64,000 nt of DNA from Nocardioides gilvus (GTDB taxonomy: Bacteria > Actinomycetota > Actinomycetes > Propionibacteriales > Nocardioidaceae). Made by a program: the position numbers and the translations under genes. Of the stretch, positions 1-9,642 are shown one piece after another. The DNA lies in assembly GCF_003194605.1 (NCBI RefSeq), contig NZ_QHKY01000004.1:124001-188000 (forward strand), given 5' to 3'. Below the pieces are notes generated by a model. It was not told the origin of the DNA. It did no database searches and worked only from the letters and a program-made list of their open reading frames with translations. The first letter of the stretch is position 1. Each line of letters begins with the position of its first letter.

Positions 1-2454
1 GAGATGTGCGGCAACTTCTCCTTCGGTGACTACTTCAAGGAGGGTGCCATCGACCTGGCCTGGTCGCTGCTGACCAAGTCGGTCGACGAGGGCGGTTTCG
101 GGCTCGACGAGAGCCGCCTCTACCCGTCAGTGCTGGCGGGCGACGACGAGGCGGCCGAGCTCTGGATGAAGGTCACCGGTCTGCCCCGCGAGCGCATCAT
201 CGGGTTGGGCCGCAAGGAGAACTACTGGTCCATGGGCGTGCCCGGCCCCGGCGGACCCTGCTCGGAGATCCTCTACGACCGTGGACAGGACCACGGCCCG
301 GACTTCGACCCGGCGACGCTCGGCCCGGACATGCCGTTCGAGCTCGAGGACCGGCTCCTGGAGATCTGGAACCTGGTCTTCATGCAGGACGAGCTCAGCG
401 CGGTGCGGTCCAAGGAGGACTTCGACGTCGCCGGTTCGCTGCCCAAGCGCAACATCGACACCGGCATGGGCCTGGAGCGGGTGGCGTTCCTGCTGCAGGG
501 CAAGCAGAACATGTACGAGATCGACGTGATGTACCCCGTGATCGAGCGGGCCGAGCAGCTCACCGGTCGCCGCTACGGCGCCGACCCGACCGACGACGTA
601 CGTTTCCGGGTCGTGGCCGACCACGTCCGCTCCTCGATGATGCTGATCGGCGACGGCGTCACACCCGGCAACGAGTCACGCGGGTACGTCCTGCGTCGCC
701 TCCTGCGCCGGGCCGTCCGGTCGATGCGGCTGCTCGGTTTCGAGGACCGGGCGCTGCCCGAGCTGATGCCGATCAGCCGCGACAAGATGGGGGAGACCTA
801 CGACTACCTCCACTCCGACTGGGAGCGGATCTCCCGCGTCGCCTACGCGGAGGAGGACGCGTTCCGCAAGACGCTGCAGTCCGGTACCCAGATCTTCGAC
901 ACTGCCGCGGCAGAGGTGAAGTCCTCGGGCCAGCGCAGACTGAGCGGGGAGCAGGCCTTCGCCCTGCACGACACCTACGGTTTCCCGATCGACCTCACGC
1001 TCGAGATGGCGGCTGAGCAGGGGCTCGAGGTGGACGAGGGCGGCTTCCGCGGGTTGATGACCGAGCAGCGTCAGCGTGCCAAGGACGACGCCCGGGCCAA
1101 GAAGGGTCAGCACGCCGACGTGTCGGTCTACCGGGCGATCCTCGACGCCAACGGGCCCACCGAATGGCTGGCGTACGAGACCCTCGAGACCGAGTCCCGG
1201 CCCCTCGGGCTGCTGCGTGAGGGTGTCCAGGTCCCCGTGCTCTCCGCTGGTGAGATCGGTGAGCTGGTGCTCGACCGCACACCGTTCTACGCGGAGTCCG
1301 GCGGGCAGGCGGCTGACGCCGGACGCATCGTCTTCGACGGTGGCGCCCTGGAGGTCCTGGATGTCCAGCGGCCGGTGCGAGGCCTCGTCTCCCACCAGGT
1401 GCGGGTGCTCGAGGGGGAGTTGCCCGCCGACCTCTCGACCCTGCATGCCCGGGTCGACCCGGAGTGGCGGATCGGTGCCCGGCAGGCGCACTCCGGCACC
1501 CACGTGATCCACGCCGCCCTGCGCGAGGTGCTCGGTCCCACCGCGCTCCAGGCAGGTTCCTACAACCGTCCCGGCTACCTGCGACTCGACTTCGGCTGGA
1601 GCGCGGCCCTGCACCCCGACCAGGTCAAGGAGATCGAGGCGGTCTCCAACCAGGCACTGCGCGCCGACCTGGCCGTGAGTGCCCAGTACATGACGTTGCC
1701 GCAGGCCAAGGAGTGGGGCGCGATCGCGCTCTTCGGGGAGACCTACGACGACTCCCAGGTCCGGGTGGTGGAGATCGGCGGTCCTTGGTCGCGTGAGCTG
1801 TGTGGCGGCACGCACGTCGACCACTCCTCGCAGATCGGCACTCTCGTCGTGACCGGAGAGGCCTCGGTCGGGTCCGGCAACCGTCGCATCGAAGCGTTCA
1901 GTGGCGTGGAGGGGTTCAACTACCTCGCCCGCGAGCGCGATGTGGTCGCCGAGCTGACCGGGATGCTCAAGGCCCGTCCCGACGACGTCGTGGGGCGTGT
2001 CCAGGACATGCTCGAGAGGCTGAAGGCGACCGAGAAGGAGCTCGAGAAGATCCGCCTGGCGCAACTCCTCGCCAACGCAGGTCAGTTGGCCCTCGCTGCG
2101 ACCGACGTGTCCGGGGTGGCCGTGGTCGCACAACGTCTCGACGGCGCGGGCGGCGGGGACGTGCGTACTCTCGTCACCGACGTCCGGGCCCGACTCGACC
2201 CGGAACGACCCGGAGTGGTGGTGCTGCTCGGGGTCAGTGGTGGCAAGGTCAGCGTCGTCGCGGCGGCCAACGAGGCGGCCCGGGCAGCGGGTCTCTCGGC
2301 CAACGACCTGGTGCGCGCCACGGCGCCGCACATCGACGGCAAGGGCGGCGGCAAGCCCGACATGGCCCAGGGCGGCGGCACCGCCCCCCAAGGGGTCGAC
2401 GCAGCCGTTGCGGCCGTGCTGGCCGACGTCGCCCGCGCGCGGGCCGGTGCCTGA
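1..2454 (+). CDS. alaS: Alanyl-tRNA synthetase, 5' end outside window
   Basis: Alanyl-tRNA synthetase ligates alanine to tRNA-Ala in the cytoplasm. The frame is open from base 1, so roughly the first 75-100 codons are missing; 817 codons are visible against about 880-890 for the family. Visible parts are the end of the class II catalytic core (FSFGDYFKEGA near bases 13-45), the editing domain with HSGTHVIH near base 1486 and CGGTHVDH near base 1801 (the His/Cys metal site that clears mischarged Ser/Gly), and a glycine-rich C-Ala tail (GKGGGKPDMAQGGG). The stop is immediately followed by the GTG of ruvX, so the two are co-transcribed. Identity is certain; only the N-terminus is unseen. Confidence 0.98.
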   Translation, partial: EMCGNFSFGDYFKEGAIDLAWSLLTKSVDEGGFGLDESRLYPSVLAGDDEAAELWMKVTGLPRERIIGLGRKENYWSMGVPGPGGPCSEILYDRGQDHGPDFDPATLGPDMPFELEDRLLEIWNLVFMQDELSAVRSKEDFDVAGSLPKRNIDTGMGLERVAFLLQGKQNMYEIDVMYPVIERAEQLTGRRYGADPTDDVRFRVVADHVRSSMMLIGDGVTPGNESRGYVLRRLLRRAVRSMRLLGFEDRALPELMPISRDKMGETYDYLHSDWERISRVAYAEEDAFRKTLQSGTQIFDTAAAEVKSSGQRRLSGEQAFALHDTYGFPIDLTLEMAAEQGLEVDEGGFRGLMTEQRQRAKDDARAKKGQHADVSVYRAILDANGPTEWLAYETLETESRPLGLLREGVQVPVLSAGEIGELVLDRTPFYAESGGQAADAGRIVFDGGALEVLDVQRPVRGLVSHQVRVLEGELPADLSTLHARVDPEWRIGARQAHSGTHVIHAALREVLGPTALQAGSYNRPGYLRLDFGWSAALHPDQVKEIEAVSNQALRADLAVSAQYMTLPQAKEWGAIALFGETYDDSQVRVVEIGGPWSRELCGGTHVDHSSQIGTLVVTGEASVGSGNRRIEAFSGVEGFNYLARERDVVAELTGMLKARPDDVVGRVQDMLERLKATEKELEKIRLAQLLANAGQLALAATDVSGVAVVAQRLDGAGGGDVRTLVTDVRARLDPERPGVVVLLGVSGGKVSVVAAANEAARAAGLSANDLVRATAPHIDGKGGGKPDMAQGGGTAPQGVDAAVAAVLADVARARAGA

Positions 2455-2916
2455 GTGCGGAGCGGGGTGCGGGTAGGGATCGATCCGGGTGACGCCCGGA
2501 TCGGTGTGGCTCGCAGCGATCCGACGGGTCTGCTCGCAACCCCGCTGGAGACCGTTCCCAGCGGGCGCGGCGACGTGCGAAGGATTGCCCGTCTGGTGCT
2601 CGAGCACGAGGCGGTGGAAGTGATCGTGGGTCTTCCCCGCTCACTCAAGGGGTCGGAGGGGCCGGCGGCAGCGAAGGTGCGCGACTTCGCCACCCGGTTG
2701 GCCCGGCGTGTCGCTCCGGTGCCCGTACGTCTGTGTGACGAAAGGTTGACGACGGTCAGCGCGGAGTCCATGCTTCGCGATCAAGGGCGAAATGGCGCGA
2801 AGCGCCGCGCCGTCGTGGACATGGTGGCGGCGACTGTCATCCTCCAGAACGCGTTGGACACCGAGCGGAACAGGGGTTCTGCTCCCGGAGAGCTCATCGA
2901 GGTTGAAGATGTCTGA
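2455..2916 (+). CDS. ruvX: Holliday-junction-resolvase-like nuclease RuvX/YqgF
   Basis: RuvX/YqgF is a small RNase H-fold nuclease linked in bacteria to 16S rRNA 5' maturation and proposed as a Holliday junction resolvase. The 153-residue protein is normal length. It shows the N-terminal acidic motif GIDPGDARIG, the central VGLPRSLKG strand-loop and the LCDERLTTVSAE motif with conserved Asp/Glu. The GTG start directly follows the alaS stop, with no spacer. The 3' end overlaps mltG by 8 bases. The alaS-ruvX-mltG-aroE order is the common actinobacterial arrangement. No alternative identity is plausible. Confidence 0.95.
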   Translation: MRSGVRVGIDPGDARIGVARSDPTGLLATPLETVPSGRGDVRRIARLVLEHEAVEVIVGLPRSLKGSEGPAAAKVRDFATRLARRVAPVPVRLCDERLTTVSAESMLRDQGRNGAKRRAVVDMVAATVILQNALDTERNRGSAPGELIEVEDV

Positions 2917-4066
2917 GGACAGAGCCACCAGCACTGCAGAGCATCCGCCGGAGGGTGGCGCTCGACGGGCCCGCAAGAAGAGAGGGCCGCTCGGGGTGTT
3001 CGTCATCGTCGTCGTGGTGGCGCTCATCTGTGGGGGCCTGTACCTGGGCGTCTCCAAGGGAGTGGACTGGCTGGGCGACCAGTTCGGTGCACCCGACGAC
3101 TTCAGCGGTCCCGGCACCGGCGAGGTCCTGGTGGAGGTCGAGTCCGGGGACACGTCCGCCGCGATCGGGCGCACGCTGAAGGAGGCCGGCGTGGTGGCTT
3201 CGGTCCAGGCCTTCATCGACGTCGCCAGTGCCGACTCGCGCTCGTCCGCGATCCAGGTCGGGTACTACAACATGCGCTCCGAGATGGCGGCTGCAGATGC
3301 CCTGGAACTGCTCGTGGAGCCCGCCAACCGGGTGACCAACACCATCACGGTCCCCGAAGGGCTACGGGTGGTCGACATCGTGGAGATCCTTGCCGACAAG
3401 ACCGACTTCAGCGGTGCCGAGTACGAGAAGGCGCTCAAGAATCCCAAGGCGCTGGGTCTGCCCGACTACGCCGAGGGCAACCCGGAGGGCTACCTCTTCC
3501 CCGCGACCTATGAGATCGGGCCGAAGGACTCGGCTGCCGACATCCTGGCCAAGATGGTCAGCAGGTGGCGGCAGGCCGCGGACGACGCAGGGCTGGAGGA
3601 GCGAGCTTCGGCCCTGGGGCGATCTCCCGCCGAGCTGATGACCATCGCTTCGTTGATCGAGGCGGAAGGCCGCGGTGACGACATGCCCAAGATCTCCCGG
3701 GTGATCTACAACCGACTCGACGGTCCGGGCTCCAAGGGCGGGACGAACGGTTTGTTGCAGATCGACGCGTCGGTCAACTACGCGTTGGGCCGCAAGGGCG
3801 TCATCGCGGTCACCACAGCCGAGATCGACTCGGTCGCGGACTCCCCGTACAACCTCTACAAGGTCACAGGTCTGCCGCCGACGCCCATCGAGGCTCCCGG
3901 GGCCGACGCCATCGCTGCGGCGGGTGCGCCCGCCGACGGTCCTTGGTACTACTACGTGACCGTGGACCTGGCGACGGGCGAGACCAAGTTCGCCGAGACG
4001 TACGACGAGTTCCTGCAGTACAAGGCTGAGTACAAGGCCTACTGCGAGACCTCGGACGCGTGCTGA
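2909..4066 (+). CDS. mltG: Endolytic murein transglycosylase MltG (YceG-like)
   Basis: MltG cleaves nascent glycan strands at the membrane and is thought to set peptidoglycan strand length. The chosen ATG (MSEDRATSTAEH) overlaps the ruvX stop; upstream in-frame codons would place the start far inside ruvX. The 385-residue protein has a Lys/Arg-rich cytoplasmic tail, one membrane helix at about residues 27-49, a LysM-like/YceG region, and the catalytic segment SLIEAEGRGDDMPKISRVIYNRL with its essential Glu, followed by LQIDASVNYALG. The last residues (CETSDAC) carry two cysteines that could form an extracytoplasmic disulfide, which is an inference. Confidence 0.95.
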   Translation: MSEDRATSTAEHPPEGGARRARKKRGPLGVFVIVVVVALICGGLYLGVSKGVDWLGDQFGAPDDFSGPGTGEVLVEVESGDTSAAIGRTLKEAGVVASVQAFIDVASADSRSSAIQVGYYNMRSEMAAADALELLVEPANRVTNTITVPEGLRVVDIVEILADKTDFSGAEYEKALKNPKALGLPDYAEGNPEGYLFPATYEIGPKDSAADILAKMVSRWRQAADDAGLEERASALGRSPAELMTIASLIEAEGRGDDMPKISRVIYNRLDGPGSKGGTNGLLQIDASVNYALGRKGVIAVTTAEIDSVADSPYNLYKVTGLPPTPIEAPGADAIAAAGAPADGPWYYYVTVDLATGETKFAETYDEFLQYKAEYKAYCETSDAC

Positions 4067-4070
4067 CCCG

Positions 4071-4916
4071 GTGACGAGCGTGGTGAGCGGGAGTCGGTGC
4101 GGGGTGCTGGGGGACCCGATCGAACACTCCCTGTCGCCGGTTCTGCACCGCGCCGGATACCGCGCTGTCGGTCTCGACTGGTCCTATGACGCCCACCGCG
4201 TGACCTCCGGTGGGCTGCCGGACTTCCTGGCAGAGCGGGACGAGGCTCTGCGCGGTCTGTCACTGACCATGCCGCTGAAGCGCGAGGCGCTGGGGCTCGT
4301 CGATCGGGTCAGCTCCACGGCACGAGCGGCGGGCGCGGTCAACACCGTGCTGTTCGAACCGGACGGATCGATCTCCGGGGACAACACCGACCTGCCTGGT
4401 GCCGTGGCGGCTATCCGGGAGCGCTGGAGCGGACCCCTCCGCAGTGCGACGATCCTGGGCGGCGGAGCAACCGCCACCTCGGTCGGGCTGGCGCTCTGTG
4501 ACATGGGCGTCACCGAGATCCGCGTCCTGGTGCGTACGCCTGAGCGTGCGACAGAGACCGTTGAGTCGTTGCAGGCGCACCCATCTGCGCCGCACGTGCA
4601 GGTCGGCCTCCTGGGTGAACCGGAGGGCGAGGTGGGGGACATCGTGGTCTCCACCATCCCCGCTGACGCCCAGACGTCGGCCCTGGTCGAGGCAGTGGCC
4701 TCAGCGCCCTGCCTCTTCGACGTGATCTACGATCCGTGGCCCACCCCGCTGGCCTCCGCGGCCAGCGGGACAGTGGTCTCGGGTCTCGACCTGCTGGTCC
4801 ATCAGGCAGCCCTCCAGTTCACCCTCTTCACCGGACTGGGCGCGCCTCTGGAGCAGATGCGGGCCGCGGGGGAGCAGGCGTTGGCCGAGCGCCACCGGCC
4901 CGGAGCCACCGCATGA
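4071..4916 (+). CDS. aroE: Shikimate dehydrogenase
   Basis: NADP-dependent reduction of 3-dehydroshikimate to shikimate. The 281-residue protein shows the substrate site SLSPVLHRAGY, the catalytic-lysine segment SLTMPLKREA, NTD in GDNTDLPGA, and the Rossmann glycine motif GGGATATSVG. It starts with GTG four bases after mltG. Several nearby GTG codons (4080, 4083) make the exact start uncertain by a few residues, and I see no good ribosome-binding site. The stop overlaps the next gene's ATG (ATGA). It is the first of five shikimate-pathway genes in this operon. Confidence 0.95.
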   Translation: MTSVVSGSRCGVLGDPIEHSLSPVLHRAGYRAVGLDWSYDAHRVTSGGLPDFLAERDEALRGLSLTMPLKREALGLVDRVSSTARAAGAVNTVLFEPDGSISGDNTDLPGAVAAIRERWSGPLRSATILGGGATATSVGLALCDMGVTEIRVLVRTPERATETVESLQAHPSAPHVQVGLLGEPEGEVGDIVVSTIPADAQTSALVEAVASAPCLFDVIYDPWPTPLASAASGTVVSGLDLLVHQAALQFTLFTGLGAPLEQMRAAGEQALAERHRPGATA

Positions 4917-5680
4917 TCAGCGCGTCGCTGGCCGCCGGGCTCCTCGCAGGTGCTGGCAGCCTGCTGGTGCCGGCGTTGATCCGAGCCGTCCCAGAGCCGG
5001 AGCCGGTGCCGCTGGCGGTGCCCGCGAGCGCCTCCGAGGACGCTGGACCTGCGGTTGCCGAAGACGCCCAGCCGGCCGAACCCGCCGAGCCCGCTGAACC
5101 GAAGATCCCGTACGCGCAGATCGGCGCAGCACGAGGCCTCGGGCTGCGTGCTGTGATCGTCGGTGCCCTTGCTGGTGCCCTCCTCGGCTGGCACCTGGGA
5201 TGGGACCCTGCGCTGGTCTTCCTGCTGCCGCTGGTGCCGGTGCTGGTGGCGCTCTCGATCATCGACTGGCGGACCCAGTTGCTGCCCACCTGGGTCATCG
5301 CCCGGACGTACTTGGTGCTCGTGCCCGTGGTCGTCGCGGTCGCGGCCGTCTCGGGCGAGTGGGGGGACCTGGCCCGCGCGGGTTGGGGATGGCTGATCAC
5401 CGGCGTCCTCTACTTCCTGCTGTGGTTCATCAACTCCTCAGGCCTCGGTTACGGCGACGTGCGGCTGTCAGGGATCATCGGCCTCGCCCTGGGGTATCTG
5501 GGATGGGGTGAGCTGTTCGCCGGCCTCTACTCGGCGTTCGTCCTCGGCGGCGTGCTCGGCGCGATCCTGGCGCTCGCCAAGATCGTCGACCGCAAGGGAG
5601 TGCCGTTCGGTCCCTTCATGGTCGCCGGCGCCCTCGTCGGGGTTCTGCTCGGGCCGTGGACCGCTTCCAATCTCGGATGA
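4913..5680 (+). CDS. Prepilin peptidase-like A24 family membrane protease
   Basis: A polytopic aspartyl protease of the type IV prepilin peptidase family. The two aspartate motifs are visible: the IDWRTQLLP loop and GYGDVRLSG, the GxGD signature. The start is the ATG overlapping the aroE stop (ATGA), giving 255 residues with about seven hydrophobic segments. An early Ala/Glu/Pro-rich loop ([10 protein letters not shown]) sits where canonical PilD has its cytoplasmic domain. The tetra-cysteine N-methyltransferase domain of PilD is absent, as in archaeal-type or TadV-like peptidases. No pilin or secretion genes are nearby, so the substrate is unknown. It sits between aroE and aroC, a position conserved in some actinobacteria. 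Confidence 0.85.
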   Translation: MISASLAAGLLAGAGSLLVPALIRAVPEPEPVPLAVPASASEDAGPAVAEDAQPAEPAEPAEPKIPYAQIGAARGLGLRAVIVGALAGALLGWHLGWDPALVFLLPLVPVLVALSIIDWRTQLLPTWVIARTYLVLVPVVVAVAAVSGEWGDLARAGWGWLITGVLYFLLWFINSSGLGYGDVRLSGIIGLALGYLGWGELFAGLYSAFVLGGVLGAILALAKIVDRKGVPFGPFMVAGALVGVLLGPWTASNLG

Positions 5681-5726
5681 GGCAGAGGCTGCGCAGTCGC
5701 TGAGGGCCTCATGGGAGACTGTGCGC

Positions 5727-6905
5727 ATGCTGCGTTGGCTCACTGCGGGCGAATCCCACGGCCCCTCTCTTGTCGCGATCCTCGAAGGGCTTCCGGCCCA
5801 TGTCCTGGTGACCACGGACGACATCTCCGACTCCCTCGCCCGACGGCGTCTCGGCTACGGCCGCGGCGCGCGGATGAAGTTCGAGCAGGACGTCGTACGG
5901 ATCATCGGGGGAGTGCGCCACGGTGAGACCCAGGGCGGTCCGGTGGCCATCGAGGTGGGCAACAGCGAGTGGCCCAAGTGGGAGAAGGTCATGTCGGCTG
6001 ACCCCGTCGACCGGGCCGAGCTCGATGCGATGGCGCGCAACGCCCCGCTGACTCGCCCCCGCCCGGGGCACGCCGACCTGGTGGGCATGCAGAAGTACGA
6101 CTTCGACGAGGCGCGTCCGATCCTTGAGCGGGCCTCAGCTCGTGAGACCGCAGCCCGCGTCGCCCTCGGTCGCGTCGCCTCCAACTTCCTGGAGCAGGCC
6201 GTCGGTGCCCGCATCGTCTCCCACGTCGTCGAGCTGGGCGGTGTCCCTGCGCCTGCCGGCTCGGTGCCGTCCGCGGACGACGTCGAGCGTCTGGACGCCG
6301 ACCCGGTCCGCTGCCTCGACCCGGAGGCCTCGGCGGCCATGGTGGCCGTGATCGACCAGGCCCACAAGGACGGTGACACCCTGGGTGGCGTCGTCGAGGT
6401 CGTGGTGCACGACCTGCCACCGGGCCTGGGCTCCCACGTCCACTGGGACCGTCGCCTCGACGCGCGTCTGGCCGGTGCCCTGATGGGGATCCAGGCGATC
6501 AAGGGTGTCGAGGTCGGCGACGGCTTCGACCTCGCTGCCACCCCCGGCTCGCTGGCACACGACGAGATCGTCTCCACCCCTGACGGCCTGCGCCGTACGT
6601 CCGGTCGTGCCGGCGGCACCGAGGGCGGCATGTCGACGGGCGAGGCCCTGCGGGTCCGTGCGGCGATGAAGCCGATCGCCACCGTGCCGCGTGCGCTGCG
6701 CACGGTCGACGTCGCCACCGGCGAGGCCACGGTGGCCCACCACCAGCGCTCTGATGTCTGTGCCGTGCCAGCAGCCGGCATCGTGGCGGAGGCGATGGTC
6801 GCCCTGGTGCTTGCCGAGGCCGTCGTGGAGAAGTTCGGTGGAGACTCGGTCGGGGAGACCCGTCGCAACTTCGAGAGCTACATCGACACGCTGAAGTTCA
6901 AGTGA
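5727..6905 (+). CDS. aroC: Chorismate synthase
   Basis: Converts 5-enolpyruvylshikimate-3-phosphate to chorismate using reduced FMN, the last shikimate-pathway step. The ATG giving [15 protein letters not shown] matches the family N-terminus; in-frame codons further upstream lie inside the preceding gene. The 392-residue protein shows [11 protein letters not shown], the flavin/phosphate-binding [10 protein letters not shown], and [18 protein letters not shown] 46-base gap separates it from the prepilin peptidase gene, the widest gap within this gene run, so a local promoter is possible, though I find no convincing -10. The stop overlaps the aroK GTG by 4 bases. Confidence 0.97.
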   Translation: MLRWLTAGESHGPSLVAILEGLPAHVLVTTDDISDSLARRRLGYGRGARMKFEQDVVRIIGGVRHGETQGGPVAIEVGNSEWPKWEKVMSADPVDRAELDAMARNAPLTRPRPGHADLVGMQKYDFDEARPILERASARETAARVALGRVASNFLEQAVGARIVSHVVELGGVPAPAGSVPSADDVERLDADPVRCLDPEASAAMVAVIDQAHKDGDTLGGVVEVVVHDLPPGLGSHVHWDRRLDARLAGALMGIQAIKGVEVGDGFDLAATPGSLAHDEIVSTPDGLRRTSGRAGGTEGGMSTGEALRVRAAMKPIATVPRALRTVDVATGEATVAHHQRSDVCAVPAAGIVAEAMVALVLAEAVVEKFGGDSVGETRRNFESYIDTLKFK

Positions 6906-7405
6906 GCGGTCCGCGGGTTGTCCTGGTCGGCCCGATGGGGGCCGGCAAGTCGACCGTCGCGCGGGCCCTGGCACGAGAGTGGGGTGTCGCGGTGCGCGAC
7001 ACCGACGACGACATCGAGGCTGCCGAAGGGCGCCCCATCTCGGAGATCTTCGTGGATGACGGCGAGTCCCACTTCCGTGAGCTCGAGGTTGCCGCCGTTG
7101 CTTCGGCACTGGACTCCCACGACGGCGTGCTCTCCCTCGGCGGAGGCGCCGTTCTGGACGAACGCACCCGCGAGGCCCTGGGTGGTCACCCGGTGGTCTT
7201 TCTGCAGGTGGGGCTCTCCGAGGCAGTGAAGCGGGTCGGGCTCGGGGTCGGACGTCCGCTCCTGCTCGGCAACGTACGGAGCCGGATCAGGGCGCTGCTC
7301 GACGAGCGCACACCGGTCTACGAGTCGGTGGCGCAGTACACAGTCCAGACGGACAACCGCACGCCTCAACAGGTGGCTGAAGAGATCATGGAGGCACTCG
7401 GATGA
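6902..7405 (+). CDS. aroK: Shikimate kinase
   Basis: Phosphorylates shikimate at O3 with ATP. This 167-residue P-loop kinase has Walker [10 protein letters not shown] at residues 10-18, the shikimate-binding DTDDDIE acidic motif, the [11 protein letters not shown] loop and the lid region around [10 protein letters not shown]. The GTG start overlaps the aroC stop, and its own stop overlaps the aroB ATG (ATGA), so aroC, aroK and aroB are translationally coupled. Some actinobacteria instead carry a second kinase gene elsewhere; nothing here suggests a defective copy. Confidence 0.95.
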   Translation: MSGPRVVLVGPMGAGKSTVARALAREWGVAVRDTDDDIEAAEGRPISEIFVDDGESHFRELEVAAVASALDSHDGVLSLGGGAVLDERTREALGGHPVVFLQVGLSEAVKRVGLGVGRPLLLGNVRSRIRALLDERTPVYESVAQYTVQTDNRTPQQVAEEIMEALG

Positions 7406-8517
7406 CCGGGATCGTCGGACACAGCGAGACCGTGCTCCACGTCAGCGGGGCCTCGCCCTACGACGTGGTCATCGGACACGGGCTCACCTCCCGGCTGGCC
7501 ACTGTGCTGGGGCCGGACGTGCAGCGCGTCGCCCTGCTCTACGCCGGCGGGATCGGTGAGCTCGCGCAGCCGGTCGCCGACGCCCTCTCCGAGCACTACG
7601 ACGTGCTGGCTCTGGGGTTACCGGACGGGGAGCAGGCCAAGACGGCCTCGGTGGCGAACGACTGCTGGGAGGCCCTCGGGGCCGCCGGTTTCACTCGCTC
7701 CGACGCGGTCGTGACGTTCGGTGGTGGCGCGACGACCGATCTCGGTGGCTTTGTGGCCGCCTCGTGGCTGCGCGGCGTACGGGTGGTCCACGTCCCCACC
7801 ACGGTTCTCGCCATGGTCGATGCCGCCGTGGGTGGCAAGACCGGCATCAACACCGGCGCGGGAAAGAACCTGGTGGGTGCCTTCCACGAGCCCGCCGGTG
7901 TGCTCTGCGACCTGGGCCTGCTGGCGAGCCTGCCAGCCGCCGAGCTGTCGGCCGGTCTCGGCGAGGTCGTCAAGTGCGGCTTCATCGCTGACCCCGTCAT
8001 CCTCGACATCGTGGAGCAGCACCCCCTCGCCGCGCTCACCCACGACTCCGACCTGCTGCGGGAACTCATCCAGCGCGCCATCCAGGTCAAGATCGACGTC
8101 GTCGTCGACGACCTCAAGGAGACGGGCGGGGTCGACGGCCACCCGGGCCGTGAGGTGCTGAACTACGGCCACACCATGGCCCACGCCGTGGAGCGCTTCA
8201 CCGACTACCAACTCCGACACGGTGAGGCCGTGGCGATCGGCAGCGTCTTCGTCGCCGAGTTGGCCCGTCTCTCCGGCCGCATCGACGAGGCCCTGGTCGA
8301 GCGCCATGCAGCCGCCTTCGCCAAGGTGGGCCTGCCGGTCGGCTTCGCCGGGGCACCCTACGAGGACCTGCGCGCGGCGATGGCCGTCGACAAGAAGAGC
8401 CGCGGATCCCAGTTGCGGTTCCTGGTGCTGGAAGGCCTCGCTGTCCCGCGGATCCTGGCAGGGCCCGATGAGGAGCACCTGCGGGCGGCCTACGAGTGCA
8501 TGGTGGCTCGGGCATGA
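7402..8517 (+). CDS. aroB: 3-Dehydroquinate synthase
   Basis: Cyclises DAHP to 3-dehydroquinate using catalytic NAD+ and a divalent metal. The 371-residue length is standard. The NAD-binding segment GGGATTDLGGFVAASW, the PTTVLAMVDAAVGGKTGIN substrate loop and the metal-ligand region with NYGHTMAHAVE and LRHGEAVAIG are all present. The start codon overlaps the aroK stop and the end overlaps the aroQ ATG, so expression should be coupled along aroK-aroB-aroQ. With aroQ, aroE, aroK and aroC in the same run, only DAHP synthase and aroA are missing for chorismate synthesis. Confidence 0.97.
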   Translation: MTGIVGHSETVLHVSGASPYDVVIGHGLTSRLATVLGPDVQRVALLYAGGIGELAQPVADALSEHYDVLALGLPDGEQAKTASVANDCWEALGAAGFTRSDAVVTFGGGATTDLGGFVAASWLRGVRVVHVPTTVLAMVDAAVGGKTGINTGAGKNLVGAFHEPAGVLCDLGLLASLPAAELSAGLGEVVKCGFIADPVILDIVEQHPLAALTHDSDLLRELIQRAIQVKIDVVVDDLKETGGVDGHPGREVLNYGHTMAHAVERFTDYQLRHGEAVAIGSVFVAELARLSGRIDEALVERHAAAFAKVGLPVGFAGAPYEDLRAAMAVDKKSRGSQLRFLVLEGLAVPRILAGPDEEHLRAAYECMVARA

Positions 8518-8960
8518 GCGCCCCGCGCAGGGTCTGGGTGCTGAACGGACCGAACCTGGGCCGTTTGGGTCGTCGGCAGCCCGAGATCTACGGCAGCACC
8601 ACCCACGCCGAGCTCGCGCACCAGTGCGTGACCTGGGGCAGCACGTACGGCCTCGACGTCGAGGTGCGGCAGACCAACCACGAGGGCACCCTCATCGACT
8701 GGCTCAACGAGGCGGCCGACGAGCGGATTGCGATCGTGCTCAATGCCGGCGCGTGGACGCACTACTCGCTCGCCCTGTACGACGCCTGCGCCCAGCTCGA
8801 GGCGCCCTTGGTCGAGGTGCACATCTCCGATCCCAAGCAGCGTCCGGAGGTCTTCCGCCACACCTCGTACGTCGAGCCGCACGCGGTCGCGACAGTGGCT
8901 GGGCTGGGCGTGGCGGGGTATCGCCGCGCGCTCGAACTGCTCCGCGAGCACCTGGACTGA
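8514..8960 (+). CDS. aroQ: 3-Dehydroquinate dehydratase, type II
   Basis: Dehydrates 3-dehydroquinate to 3-dehydroshikimate through an enolate intermediate; type II enzymes are small dodecamers. The ATG at 8514 (MSAPRRVWVLNGPNLGRLG) overlaps the aroB stop as ATGA, so it is preferred over an ATG 18 bases upstream. The 148-residue protein shows GPNLGRLGRRQPEIYG with the active-site Arg and Tyr, NAGAWTHYSLAL, and EVHISDPKQRPEVFRHTSY with the catalytic His. It is the last aro gene of the run, followed by 92 bases before efp. Confidence 0.95.
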   Translation: MSAPRRVWVLNGPNLGRLGRRQPEIYGSTTHAELAHQCVTWGSTYGLDVEVRQTNHEGTLIDWLNEAADERIAIVLNAGAWTHYSLALYDACAQLEAPLVEVHISDPKQRPEVFRHTSYVEPHAVATVAGLGVAGYRRALELLREHLD

Positions 8961-9001
8961 CGACTCGGTGGCGTCGATGACGCTGCTGCACCTCGAGCCG
9001 A

Positions 9002-9007
9002 TAGAAT
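9002..9007 (+). promoter_or_regulatory. Candidate -10 element upstream of efp
   Basis: TAGAAT lies 45 bases before the efp start codon in the 92-base aroQ-efp gap, one of the more A/T-rich hexamers in the region. No clear -35 is visible; TGACGC near 8978 is weak and poorly spaced. It would allow efp-nusB to be expressed independently of the aro genes. Confidence 0.35.
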
Positions 9008-9052
9008 CGGGGCAGTCCCTGACCCACGACGACGTAAGGCTGACACACGCGC

Positions 9053-9616
9053 ATGGCATCGACCAACGACCTCAAGAACGGCATGGTTCTCAACCTGGAG
9101 GGCCAGCTCTGGGCCGTCGTGGAGTTCCAGCACGTGAAGCCGGGCAAGGGCCCCGCCTTCGTCCGCACCAAGCTGAAGAACGTCGAGTCCGGCAAGTCCG
9201 TCGACAAGACCTTCAACGCCGGCCTCAAGATCGAGACCGCCAACGTGGACAAGCGGACCATGCAGTACCTCTACAACGACGGCTCGTCCTACGTCTTCAT
9301 GGACAACTCGACCTACGACCAAATCGAGATCACCCCTGAGATCGTCGGGGACGCCAAGAACTTTCTCCTGGAGAACCAGGAAGCCATCGTGGCGACGAAC
9401 GAGGGCCGCGTCCTCTTCGTGGAGCTGCCGGCCTCGGTGGAGTTGCTGATCGCCGAGACGGAGCCGGGCCTGCAGGGCGACCGCTCCACCGGTGGCACCA
9501 AGCCCGCCACGCTCGAGACCGGTCACGTCATCCAGGTGCCCCTCTTCATCACCTCGGGTGAGAAGGTCAAGGTCGACACACGCGACTCCGGCTACCTCGG
9601 CCGGGTCAAGGGCTGA
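9053..9616 (+). CDS. efp: Translation elongation factor P
   Basis: EF-P binds between the ribosomal P and E sites and relieves stalling at polyproline stretches. The 187-residue protein has the usual three beta-barrel domains. The tip loop of domain I is [12 protein letters not shown] with Lys32, the palindromic PGKGP type. This loop is reported for actinobacterial EF-P that works without lysine modification, and no epmA, epmB or ymfI-like partner is seen in the window. It ends in the conserved [14 protein letters not shown]. The spacing of 26 bases to nusB suggests one transcript. Confidence 0.97.
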   Translation: MASTNDLKNGMVLNLEGQLWAVVEFQHVKPGKGPAFVRTKLKNVESGKSVDKTFNAGLKIETANVDKRTMQYLYNDGSSYVFMDNSTYDQIEITPEIVGDAKNFLLENQEAIVATNEGRVLFVELPASVELLIAETEPGLQGDRSTGGTKPATLETGHVIQVPLFITSGEKVKVDTRDSGYLGRVKG

Positions 9617-9642
9617 GCGAGAGACTGAGGACGGGTCCCCCC

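Noticed and set aside
676..2607. Long minus-strand open frame (643 codons) opposite alaS
   Set aside because: Its frame shadows the GC-rich third positions of alaS, its translation is His/Gly/Arg-rich without domains, and alaS is unambiguous.
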